From Microcaldota archaeon (GTDB lineage: Archaea > Micrarchaeota > Micrarchaeia > Micrarchaeales > CABMGC01): a stretch of 57,025 bases of DNA. The notes beneath the pieces were generated by a model. The model saw only the letters and a list, made by a program, of their open reading frames with translations. It did not search any database and was not told the origin of the DNA. The translations under genes were made by a program, and so were the position numbers. Location of the stretch: positions 1 through 57,025 of the forward strand of contig JAJZJQ010000007.1 in the NCBI GenBank assembly GCA_021851065.1, in the 5' to 3' direction. This document shows, one piece after another, positions 42,068-48,188 of the stretch (position 1 is its first letter; the number at the start of each line of letters is the position of its first letter).

Positions 42068-42748
42068 TTATGGAACATAGGCTGCTTCCAGGCCTTTCTC
42101 AGATGCTACTGCCTTGATTGTGGCAAAACTCCTTCTTACCGCATCACGGTCTGCCAGCACCGACTGGCGTCCGTAGTTATCCATTACACCTGCCAGCGTA
42201 ATGACATCTGAGCCAGCTCTCTCAACTAACTCTGGATTCTCAACAAGCAGTTTTGCTGTAGGTATGGGCCAGCACTCTATAATGGCCTGCGTTATGCCTG
42301 GATCTACTCTAGCAAGAATAGATGGATTTAGGACAATCTCCATGGCCGCCTTCTCAGAAGAAACCACCACATGGTCAAGGAGCACTCTTCCTGACACAGT
42401 ATATAGCATTAGTTCAGCGTGCAATCTAAACATATCATATACAACTCCATATTTATCGTTATGGCCTTGGTTTACAGGCCCAAGCGCAATTTCATGCGCA
42501 ATGGAGGTCTCGGCATCTACATGCATGCCATTTACCACATAAATCCATTCAGGGTCAGGGAGCCTTATAGTCAATGCCTGCCGATATTCACGTATTACAA
42601 GATCAGACACAATGGCGGCAGTCAGCTGGTTGTCTCCCCTGATAAGCTCTGCCAGGTCCACCCTTGCCTTTAAGGACGTACTGCCTTCAAGTAAAGATGA
42701 CTCTACTAACCTCTTCACATCTGCCTTTAAATTAGACATGGAGCCCAT
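42068..42748 (-). CDS. Unrecognised 226-residue protein
   Basis: Helix-rich protein with repeated short units (LNPSILARVDPGITQAIIECWPIPTAKLLVENPELVERAG) reminiscent of variant or HEAT repeats. The middle has an HVDAETSIAHEIALGP stretch with several His/Asp residues that might bind metal, but no signature is recognised. Start ATG 42748 or ATG 42739 (MSNLKADVK). It lies downstream of the 104-residue minus-strand gene across an AT-rich spacer that may carry its promoter. Confidence 0.6.
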   Translation of the reverse strand: MGSMSNLKADVKRLVESSLLEGSTSLKARVDLAELIRGDNQLTAAIVSDLVIREYRQALTIRLPDPEWIYVVNGMHVDAETSIAHEIALGPVNQGHNDKYGVVYDMFRLHAELMLYTVSGRVLLDHVVVSSEKAAMEIVLNPSILARVDPGITQAIIECWPIPTAKLLVENPELVERAGSDVITLAGVMDNYGRQSVLADRDAVRRSFATIKAVASEKGLEAAYVP

Positions 42749-42784
42749 CTAGCATTTTCTTAGAAACACTAAAATAATATAAGA

Positions 42785-43099
42785 TTAGAGCTTGAGGCTC
42801 TCTTTGAGGCTCTTGACAAGCTCTACAGCAGTTGCATGGCCTATGCTTTTAGCTGCTTCGCTGGCAGCCTTCAATGAAAGGACTGCATGGTCGTAGTAAA
42901 AATTGCCATGGGGGCCGACTGATCTTGCTGCGTTGTACAAATTCACGGCTTTCCTCGCATGCACGAACACGTCGCTATCAGGGCCTACGCATTCTCTTAG
43001 GCTATGCCTTAGCTTCAATGCCTCGTGTGGCAGCCTGCCGGTATTCTCTCCGTCAAATGCAACTAACGCCTTGGTTCTCCTTTCAGATTCTATTGCCAT
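42785..43099 (-). CDS. Unrecognised 104-residue helical protein
   Basis: A short helical protein (RRTKALVAFDGENTGRLPHEALKLRHSLREC, YYDHAVLSLKAASEAAKSIGHATAVELVKSLKESL), perhaps a helical hairpin or TPR-like pair. No function can be read. Same strand as its two neighbours, with gaps of 36-43 bases, so a loose operon 43721 to 42068 is possible. Confidence 0.5.
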   Translation of the reverse strand: MAIESERRTKALVAFDGENTGRLPHEALKLRHSLRECVGPDSDVFVHARKAVNLYNAARSVGPHGNFYYDHAVLSLKAASEAAKSIGHATAVELVKSLKESLKL

Positions 43100-43142
43100 C
43101 CAATCACTTCGCAGCTAATATTTTTCAAGTGTTTTGGGATTT

Positions 43143-43721
43143 CTAACCGTCCCTTAACAACTCCCTGACAAAATCTCTTTCCCTGCCGCTCAGCCTACGG
43201 TTAGCCTGCATGTGGTCCGCAGCGCCTTTGCTAAGATCCTGCGCTGGTCTGTCGTACCTAAACGCCATAGAAGCATCAAGAAGGATCATGCGCGACTCCG
43301 TGTATTCCCTGTATTTCTCCCTTGTCGTTTCATCCAGCAGATCCATAAACATGCGCACAGCCTGCGAAGAGCCGTGCTGCCACCAATACGTCACCTTTTC
43401 TAGTGCTTGGGAGCACACCGCCTGCGCACGACTGCCGCTCACGGAATGGGCCTGCCCTGCTTCCTCATATGTTCTTGCAGGCTCACTGCGCCAAAATGCC
43501 GTGGGACGTCCGCTGGCACTAATATGCAGCACCAGGCCAGGATTGTCTCTGCTGCTGTTGAAGAGATCCGTAATCGCTTGCGAAAGTCCGATCTCGCCGT
43601 ATCTCGTCTCAAGGAAATGCCTCTCAGTATGTGTAAGAGGGCATTCTGGGCCCAAAAGCCTTGAAAGCCTGCCTTTCTCTTCAGTATAACTATTCGGTCT
43701 AGTCTGCTCCCTAAATGCCAT
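43143..43721 (-). CDS. Unrecognised 192-residue protein
   Basis: Soluble, charged, helical protein (LTHTERHFLETRYGEIGLSQAITDLFNSS; TYWWQHGSSQAVRMFMDLLDETTREKYREYTESRMILLDASMAF). No family recognised. ATG 43721 lies just inside the region where a mobile element begins upstream at 43779, so its promoter region may have been altered by the insertion. Confidence 0.55.
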   Translation of the reverse strand: MAFREQTRPNSYTEEKGRLSRLLGPECPLTHTERHFLETRYGEIGLSQAITDLFNSSRDNPGLVLHISASGRPTAFWRSEPARTYEEAGQAHSVSGSRAQAVCSQALEKVTYWWQHGSSQAVRMFMDLLDETTREKYREYTESRMILLDASMAFRYDRPAQDLSKGAADHMQANRRLSGRERDFVRELLRDG

Positions 43722-43769
43722 GCTTCTTGCCTATATGCAATACGCTGCACATTTTCATATATAAAGATG

Positions 43770-43778
43770 CCTTCAATC
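43770..43778 (+). repeat. Target-site duplication, left copy
   Basis: CCTTCAATC directly before the element; the same nine bases recur directly after it at 47691-47699. Confidence 0.7.
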
Positions 43779-43783
43779 GGTTT

Positions 43784-43827
43784 TGTCGCATAATCGGCAC
43801 CTTTGATGAAGTGTCGCATTCGGCACC
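43784..43827. repeat. Left terminal inverted repeats (outer and inner)
   Basis: TGTCGCATAATCGGCACC (43784-43801) and TGTCGCATTCGGCACC (43812-43827), 28 bases apart start to start. The inner copy is exactly complementary to 47642-47657. Tandem copies suggest two transposase-binding sites per end. Confidence 0.85.
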
Positions 43828-44087
43828 TATCGCTTTAGTCCAAATTCTACATAAGTTCGATTTATAGGATTACGTTTTTTAGCCATTATTTCTTGACCGT
43901 CTTTCAGAGCATTTAACACTAACTCAAAATCGTTACCAGTAAGATGTTTTTTCTTTTTAATAGCTTTTGCCATAACATCCAAACTCTTACTACCTAAGTT
44001 CTGTATTACTGTTATTCTGAATATAAAAGAGCTTATATTTTGACCAAAAGTCTTTAATTTGGCAAATATCAGCCCAATTATACTCAT
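43827..44087 (-). CDS. Transposon-borne unknown small protein (86 residues)
   Basis: Basic protein with a hydrophobic amphipathic N-terminus (SIIGLIFAKLKTFGQNISSFIFRITVI) that could be membrane-associated, then a Lys-rich AKAIKKKKHLTGNDFELVLNALKDGQE segment. Its stop codon overlaps the inner terminal repeat by one base. Last of three minus-strand genes. No family recognised. Confidence 0.55.
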   Translation of the reverse strand: MSIIGLIFAKLKTFGQNISSFIFRITVIQNLGSKSLDVMAKAIKKKKHLTGNDFELVLNALKDGQEIMAKKRNPINRTYVEFGLKR

Positions 44088-44104
44088 TAAATCACTACTT
44101 AGAA

Positions 44105-44479
44105 TTAGAACTCTATCTTACCGTAAGTCTTAACTACAAATAGCCTAAACCATTCAAGCATCTTGTTCTTAAAGTTCCTATCCGCATCTGCATTAGTCTT
44201 TTGTAAAAGTTCATCAAGTAGTGTCGATGCTAACGAATCGAACATATCCTGATACTTGTTGTATACTACTAATTCATTAGAGTTCATTAGTTTGGTTGCT
44301 GAAGTTCCCTTGTTCAAATTTTGAATCACTTCTTCAGTTAAAATTTCAGAAATCTCAATAACTCTTGTTTCCGAAGGAACATCAGCAAATAAATCCACCT
44401 GATAAAGTTGCGAATTTCTTAGATTAGGGAGGAATGCTTGTGGCTGTTTCAAAACAATATCTTGGAAATATACATTCAT
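44105..44479 (-). CDS. Transposon-borne unknown protein (124 residues)
   Basis: Acidic, helical protein (YQVDLFADVPSETRVIEISEILTEEVIQNLNKGTS; YQDMFDSLASTLLDELLQKTNADADRNFKNKMLEWFRLFVV). Its ATG directly follows the stop of the upstream gene (44480-44482), so the two are translationally linked, and it is 17 bases from the next. No family recognised. It could be a transposition accessory or a regulator of the modification gene; nothing decides between these. Confidence 0.6.
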   Translation of the reverse strand: MNVYFQDIVLKQPQAFLPNLRNSQLYQVDLFADVPSETRVIEISEILTEEVIQNLNKGTSATKLMNSNELVVYNKYQDMFDSLASTLLDELLQKTNADADRNFKNKMLEWFRLFVVKTYGKIEF

Positions 44480-44773
44480 TTAATCACATTTGCTTAATTC
44501 CATTTTACCTTCTGCGTTTATCTTCAACCTCCATTTTGAATTTAGAGTATATGGTATTGGCTCTTTCGGTTTCAGCATCAATACCATATCTATTTTAGGT
44601 AGTATGTCCCCTATTTGATTTGAAGGGATTACCTTTGACTCTAATAGCTTAGCTCGTAGTTGGTTGTCTACCTTTATCATACTTCCAAAATTAACCTGAA
44701 CTACACTTTCGCCTGTCAACTGGTGAGATATATAGTAAATACCTACAACTTCTAAATCTATTTCAGTAGCCAT
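44480..44773 (-). CDS. Transposon-borne unknown protein (97 residues)
   Basis: Starts at ATG 44773 (MATEIDLEVVGIYYISH); a TTG at 44782 is an in-frame alternative. Beta-rich pattern (VVQVNFGSMIKVDNQLRAKLL, VLMLKPKEPIPYTLNSKWRLKIN) resembling a small beta-barrel or AbrB/OB-like fold, but no signature is recognised. First gene of the three-gene minus-strand block. Confidence 0.55.
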   Translation of the reverse strand: MATEIDLEVVGIYYISHQLTGESVVQVNFGSMIKVDNQLRAKLLESKVIPSNQIGDILPKIDMVLMLKPKEPIPYTLNSKWRLKINAEGKMELSKCD

Positions 44774-44861
44774 AATCAACACAAATTAATTATGAAACAT
44801 GACTATCGCTTTGATAGTTTAATGAAGTTAGACTTTTTATACCTTGCTGTATGCTACGGAA

Positions 44862-45008
44862 CTACCGCTTATCCTTTTTACGAGGTAAATTCCAGTATGG
44901 AGACTTGCACTTAGGGCAAACTTTGGGTTCCTCTTTGGTATATTCTCTTGGGAACCAGATATGACCGCAACGTTCACATTTATAACCATCAATTTTTATC
45001 TTCGCCAT
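44862..45008 (-). CDS. 48-residue zinc-ribbon protein of the transposon
   Basis: MAKIKIDGYKCERCGHIWFP, then VCPKCKSPYWN and a basic end. C-x2-C and C-x2-C give a compact zinc ribbon. Small archaeal proteins of this type are widespread and often lie near mobile elements. It is divergent from the transposase, and the gap between them carries two copies of a palindromic element. Possible accessory DNA-binding or regulatory protein. Confidence 0.75.
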   Translation of the reverse strand: MAKIKIDGYKCERCGHIWFPREYTKEEPKVCPKCKSPYWNLPRKKDKR

Positions 45009-45016
45009 AGTTTAAC

Positions 45017-45086
45017 TATATTACCATAAGGTATATAAATCTAACGTCGTATTCATTAGTTATAGTATATTACCAAAAGGTATATA
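45017..45086. promoter_or_regulatory. Two copies of a palindromic operator between zinc ribbon and transposase
   Basis: TATATTACC-ATA-AGGTATATA at 45017-45037 and TATATTACC-AAA-AGGTATATA at 45066-45086, 49 bases apart. The near-palindromic halves (TTACC / GGTA) and AT-rich flanks may combine TATA function with repressor binding. Likely controls both divergent genes. Confidence 0.6.
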
Positions 45087-45125
45087 TACCTGATTAGCTA
45101 TAGTATTACTGTGTAAAGTGATGTT

Positions 45126-46301
45126 ATGGTTGCACAAACCGACCTTATAGGAGAATCAGCAAAGAGGAAAGAGAGAGCAGTAGCAGTCCTTAATACGAGA
45201 GTGCCAGAAAGGGTTAATGATACAACCTACCTTATCCCTTCATCTGATGGCTCTACCAAATACAAGGTAAGGCATCTTGATAGCTATTCCTGCACCTGTC
45301 CTGATTATACAAACAGATGCAAGGATAAGGGTCTATACTGCAAACACATTAATGCCATAATCCTTTTCAATAAGATGAAGAACAAGGTAGAACTTGACGA
45401 CTTCCAAGTAGAGGATATAACCGATGAGAAGAACTGCCCTAACTGCAAAAGCGATAAGATAATGCAAAAGGGCATAAGAAAGAACAAGTCAGGAACTAAG
45501 CAGAGGTATAAATGCTCTGATTGTGGCTCTTACTTCGTTCTTGACCCTGCAAAAGGCATCAAGGGTAATGCCCGTATTCTCTGCTTGGCTCTTGATATGT
45601 ATTACAAGGGCAATTCGCTTAGGGATATCCAAGATACGCTATACCAGTCATTCGGGCTGAAACTGCACCACGAAACGATTAGACGCTGGAATAACCGATT
45701 TATGAGCAAAATAAACACTTATACAGACCAGTTGAAGCCCCAGACAAGCGACACTATGCACATAGACGAACAGATGATACAGATAGGCAAGGATAATGAG
45801 TATTGCTGGAACGCTATGGACAATAAGACAAGGTTCTTACTCGCCACACAAATAACGAAGATTAGAAGAATAAAGGATGCAAGAGGCATAATACAAAAGG
45901 CAAAAACCAAGCTATCTCAAAAGCCCGACTTTGTAGCGACAGACAAAGGACAGTTCTACAAGAAGGCTATAAGGCGAGAGTTTCCTACCCATGCTAAGAA
46001 TTACGTTCACTTCAATAGGGTAGGAGTAAATCACATCACAAAGAAGGTGGATAACCAAATCATAGAGCGTTATCACGGCACATTCAGAGAAAGAGATAAG
46101 GTTATTCGTGGTTTCAAAAGTGAGCAAACAGCACAGCGATATATAGATAATTGGCAGACCTATTACAACTTCGTAAGACCTCACACAACTCTTAATGGTC
46201 TAACCCCTGCACAAGAAGCAGGGATAGGAATAGGGCTTGACAGAAACAAATGGTTAGGACTACTCAAACTTAGCCAGTCCGCCACAACACAATTATTATA
46301 A
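45126..46301 (+). CDS. DDE transposase with SWIM zinc finger and zinc ribbon
   Basis: Catalyses movement of the element. The 391-residue protein has three parts. A SWIM zinc finger (SCTCPDYTNRCKDKGLYCKHI, residues about 55-75; C-x-C-x-n-C-x-H). A four-Cys ribbon (CPNC...CSDCGSYF, about 103-138) like the InsA/IS1 DNA-binding ribbon. A DDE core with DEQMIQIG (first Asp, about residue 215), VATDKGQFY (second Asp) and NQIIERYHGTFRERDKVIRGF (Glu), ending in an HTTLNGLTPAQEAG motif that is also seen in IS6/IS3-like integrase cores. Ribosome site GTGAT lies just before ATG 45126. Confidence 0.88.
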   Translation: MVAQTDLIGESAKRKERAVAVLNTRVPERVNDTTYLIPSSDGSTKYKVRHLDSYSCTCPDYTNRCKDKGLYCKHINAIILFNKMKNKVELDDFQVEDITDEKNCPNCKSDKIMQKGIRKNKSGTKQRYKCSDCGSYFVLDPAKGIKGNARILCLALDMYYKGNSLRDIQDTLYQSFGLKLHHETIRRWNNRFMSKINTYTDQLKPQTSDTMHIDEQMIQIGKDNEYCWNAMDNKTRFLLATQITKIRRIKDARGIIQKAKTKLSQKPDFVATDKGQFYKKAIRREFPTHAKNYVHFNRVGVNHITKKVDNQIIERYHGTFRERDKVIRGFKSEQTAQRYIDNWQTYYNFVRPHTTLNGLTPAQEAGIGIGLDRNKWLGLLKLSQSATTQLL

Positions 46302-46336
46302 GGATTAAGATGCAATATACCACTACAAAATGCGTG

Positions 46337-46393
46337 GCTACGCTCAACAAATGCCATCTGTTTCTGGGTGATGAATTTCGTTGTTAGCGTAGC
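46337..46393. repeat. Inverted repeat between transposase and methyltransferase
   Basis: GCTACGCTCAACAA (46337-46350) and TTGTTAGCGTAGC (46381-46393) are complementary apart from one bulged base, separated by 30 bases. A TATA-like TTTTTAAGA follows at about 46400, before ATG 46425. It could be an operator or an mRNA hairpin. Confidence 0.6.
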
Positions 46394-46424
46394 GTATGCT
46401 TTTTAAGATTTACGAGATGATATT

Positions 46425-47639
46425 ATGACTATGATTGCGAATACAATTTATGAAGGGGACAACAAAGATATTCTTCCTAATTTTCCTGACAAGAGTGTAG
46501 ACCTTATTTATGCTGACCCTCCTTTCTTCTCAAACAGGCATTATGAACTAATATGGAACGACGGCGCAGAGATACGGGCTTTTGAGGACAGGTGGAAGGG
46601 CGGTATCTACAATTATGTTGAATGGATGAAGGAGAGAATTCAGCAATGCAAGAGAATACTGAAGGACGATGGCACTATGTTCCTGCATTGCGACGCAAGC
46701 GCAAATGCGCATCTGCGTATCTTGATGGATGAGATATTTAACGGCAACTTCCTTAATGAGATAATCTGGTGCTACGAAACAGGGGGCAGGGCTACAAAGT
46801 TCTATCCTCAGAAGCACGACACTATTTTCTGGTATTCAAAGACTAAGGATTACAATTTCTATTACGACCAAGTAGCACTACCAAGAGACACAAGCACCAT
46901 GCATGAGAGCATATACGTTGATGAGAAGGGGAAGAAATATCAGCGAAACATAAAGAATGGAAAGGAATACAGATACTACTTGGACAAGGGGACGCTTCCT
47001 AATGACTGGTGGACGGACATACAGGCAATAAACCCATCTGCAAAGGAACGCTTGGGCTATCCAACGCAGAAGCCAGTTGCACTACTCAAACGCATAATAA
47101 ACACAGCGTCAAAGCAAGGAGACCTCGTATTAGACCCCTTCTGCGGTTGTGGGACTACTCTTGTAGCATCTCACGAACTCAAGAGAAATTGGGTAGGCAT
47201 AGACGTAAGCCCTACCGCATGTAAGCTCATGCGAGATAGGCTAAGGAAGTCATACAGCATAAGCGTTGAGATTATGAGAGGCAAGGAGGACATAGCTTAT
47301 CTGAAGAAATTGCCACCATTTGAGTTTCAGAATTGGGTGGTCGCTGGCTACTTCTTGGGAAGGGTGAGCGACAGGAAGTCAAGCGACATGGGAATTGACG
47401 GTTATACCTCAATACAAGATGGCGTTAATCCGATACAGGTCAAGCAGTCAGAGGATGTAGGCAGGAATGTTGTAGACAATTTTGAGACTGCTATAAGACG
47501 TGCTAAAAAGAAGAAGGGTTACATAGTTGCCTTCTCTTTCGGTAGAGGGGCTTATGAAGAAGCTGCAAGAGTCAAGAATCAGGAAGGCTTGGATATAGAA
47601 TTGAAGACAGTTAAGGAACTGCTGGATGAAAGAAGATAG
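46425..47639 (+). CDS. DNA methyltransferase fused to an Mrr-like PD-(D/E)xK nuclease domain
   Basis: A beta-class site-specific DNA amino-methyltransferase: DPPF at residues 31-34 (catalytic motif IV) precedes the SAM-binding DPFCGCGTT (motif I, about residue 240), and GYPTQKP (about residue 210) marks the target/SAM region. Residues from about 298 read as an Mrr-type nuclease: PFEFQNWVVAGYFLGR, then SSDMGIDGY (active-site Asp), IQVKQS (Q-x-K) and a helical GYIVAFSFGRGAYEEA end. N6-adenine methylation is likeliest for D-P-P-F, but N4-cytosine cannot be excluded. The single chain could be a combined restriction-modification enzyme or a methyltransferase with a recognition/nickase domain. It is the last gene of the transposon, ending 2 bases before the inner repeat. 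Confidence 0.85.
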   Translation: MTMIANTIYEGDNKDILPNFPDKSVDLIYADPPFFSNRHYELIWNDGAEIRAFEDRWKGGIYNYVEWMKERIQQCKRILKDDGTMFLHCDASANAHLRILMDEIFNGNFLNEIIWCYETGGRATKFYPQKHDTIFWYSKTKDYNFYYDQVALPRDTSTMHESIYVDEKGKKYQRNIKNGKEYRYYLDKGTLPNDWWTDIQAINPSAKERLGYPTQKPVALLKRIINTASKQGDLVLDPFCGCGTTLVASHELKRNWVGIDVSPTACKLMRDRLRKSYSISVEIMRGKEDIAYLKKLPPFEFQNWVVAGYFLGRVSDRKSSDMGIDGYTSIQDGVNPIQVKQSEDVGRNVVDNFETAIRRAKKKKGYIVAFSFGRGAYEEAARVKNQEGLDIELKTVKELLDERR

Positions 47640-47641
47640 TT

Positions 47642-47686
47642 GGTGCCGAATGCGACAAGACTATTTAGGTGCCGAGTTTGTGGACA
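47642..47686. repeat. Right terminal inverted repeats (inner and outer)
   Basis: GGTGCCGAATGCGACA (47642-47657) is the exact complement of the left inner repeat. GGTGCCGAGTTTGTGGACA (47668-47686) is the outer unit, 26 bases on, and shares GGTGCCGA and the terminal GACA with the rest. Confidence 0.85.
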
Positions 47687-47690
47687 ATAC

Positions 47691-47699
47691 CCTTCAATC
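47691..47699 (+). repeat. Target-site duplication, right copy
   Basis: CCTTCAATC, identical to 43770-43778. Confidence 0.7.
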
Positions 47700-47785
47700 A
47701 AGTACCTGTTGCAAATGTAGGCAGCTGGTGCATGTTTTGTGCCTCTGTTCTTATACCTTGCCTGCGCATACTGACATTGAGCCAG

Positions 47786-48148
47786 ATGGACAACTACGAG
47801 CTCGAAAGAGCCATAAACTCTCTTGAGGAGCAGGAGGCACATATAAGAAAGCTGGGCCGGCAATCCGGGCAGCCGCAGCAGGACCGCCGCGCGGTGCAGA
47901 TCGGCACAGTTGAGCAGTATTTTGATAAGATAAAGGTTGTTGCAATAACCCTGCGCGGCGAGCTTGCCATAGGCGACATAATCGAGATAGGCGGAGAGGA
48001 CGATGCAGTGAGGCAGAGGGTGGATAGCATGCAGATAGACCGCAAGGACGTATCGCTTGCAGGCAGCGGCGACTCTGTTGGCATAAAGCTAAAGTATGAT
48101 GTGCCCGAAGGAGCAGCCGTATACAGGATAGTCTGCGCCGGGAACTGA
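47786..48148 (+). CDS. Translation-factor-like beta-barrel protein
   Basis: A 120-residue protein (ATG 47786; TTG 47777 is an alternative) with an N-terminal helix (DNYELERAINSLEEQEAHIRKLG) and a domain resembling EF-Tu domain 2: IGTVEQYFDKIKVVAITLRGELAIGDIIEIGG, VDSMQIDRKDVSLAGSGDSVGIKL and YRIV. Archaea commonly encode such stand-alone barrels next to peptidase U32 or tRNA-processing genes; their role is unclear. A TATA-like CTTATACC at about 47749 fits a short leader. The transposon sits about 90 bases upstream, so its native promoter may have been affected. Confidence 0.8.
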   Translation: MDNYELERAINSLEEQEAHIRKLGRQSGQPQQDRRAVQIGTVEQYFDKIKVVAITLRGELAIGDIIEIGGEDDAVRQRVDSMQIDRKDVSLAGSGDSVGIKLKYDVPEGAAVYRIVCAGN

Positions 48149-48160
48149 ACCAGAACGTTT

Positions 48161-48167
48161 TTTAAAG
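48161..48167 (+). promoter_or_regulatory. TATA box of the antiporter gene
   Basis: TTTAAAG (in a longer T run) is centred 26 bases before ATG 48189. Confidence 0.55.
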
Positions 48168-48188
48168 CCTCACAATGAATATAACTCA

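Larger units (their letters stand above)
43779..47690. mobile_element. 3.9-kb DDE transposon carrying a methyltransferase-nuclease fusion
   Basis: Bounded by a 9-bp direct repeat (43770-43778, 47691-47699). Each end has two inverted-repeat units: outer 43784-43801 and 47668-47686 (sharing TGTC...TCGGCACC), inner 43812-43827 and 47642-47657 (perfect 16-bp TGTCGCATTCGGCACC and its complement). The six genes run from one inner repeat to the other: the first stop overlaps the left repeat, and the last stop is 2 bases before the right one. The interior is visibly AT-richer than the host. The cargo is three unknown genes, a zinc-ribbon gene and a DNA methyltransferase-Mrr fusion; the motor is a SWIM/zinc-ribbon DDE transposase. 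A 9-bp duplication fits IS1-like elements, but family assignment is open. Confidence 0.85.

Noticed and set aside
45017-45086. Inner inverted repeats of a separate IS around the transposase
   Set aside because: Both copies are on the same side of the gene and in the same orientation; no matching copy lies downstream of the transposase.
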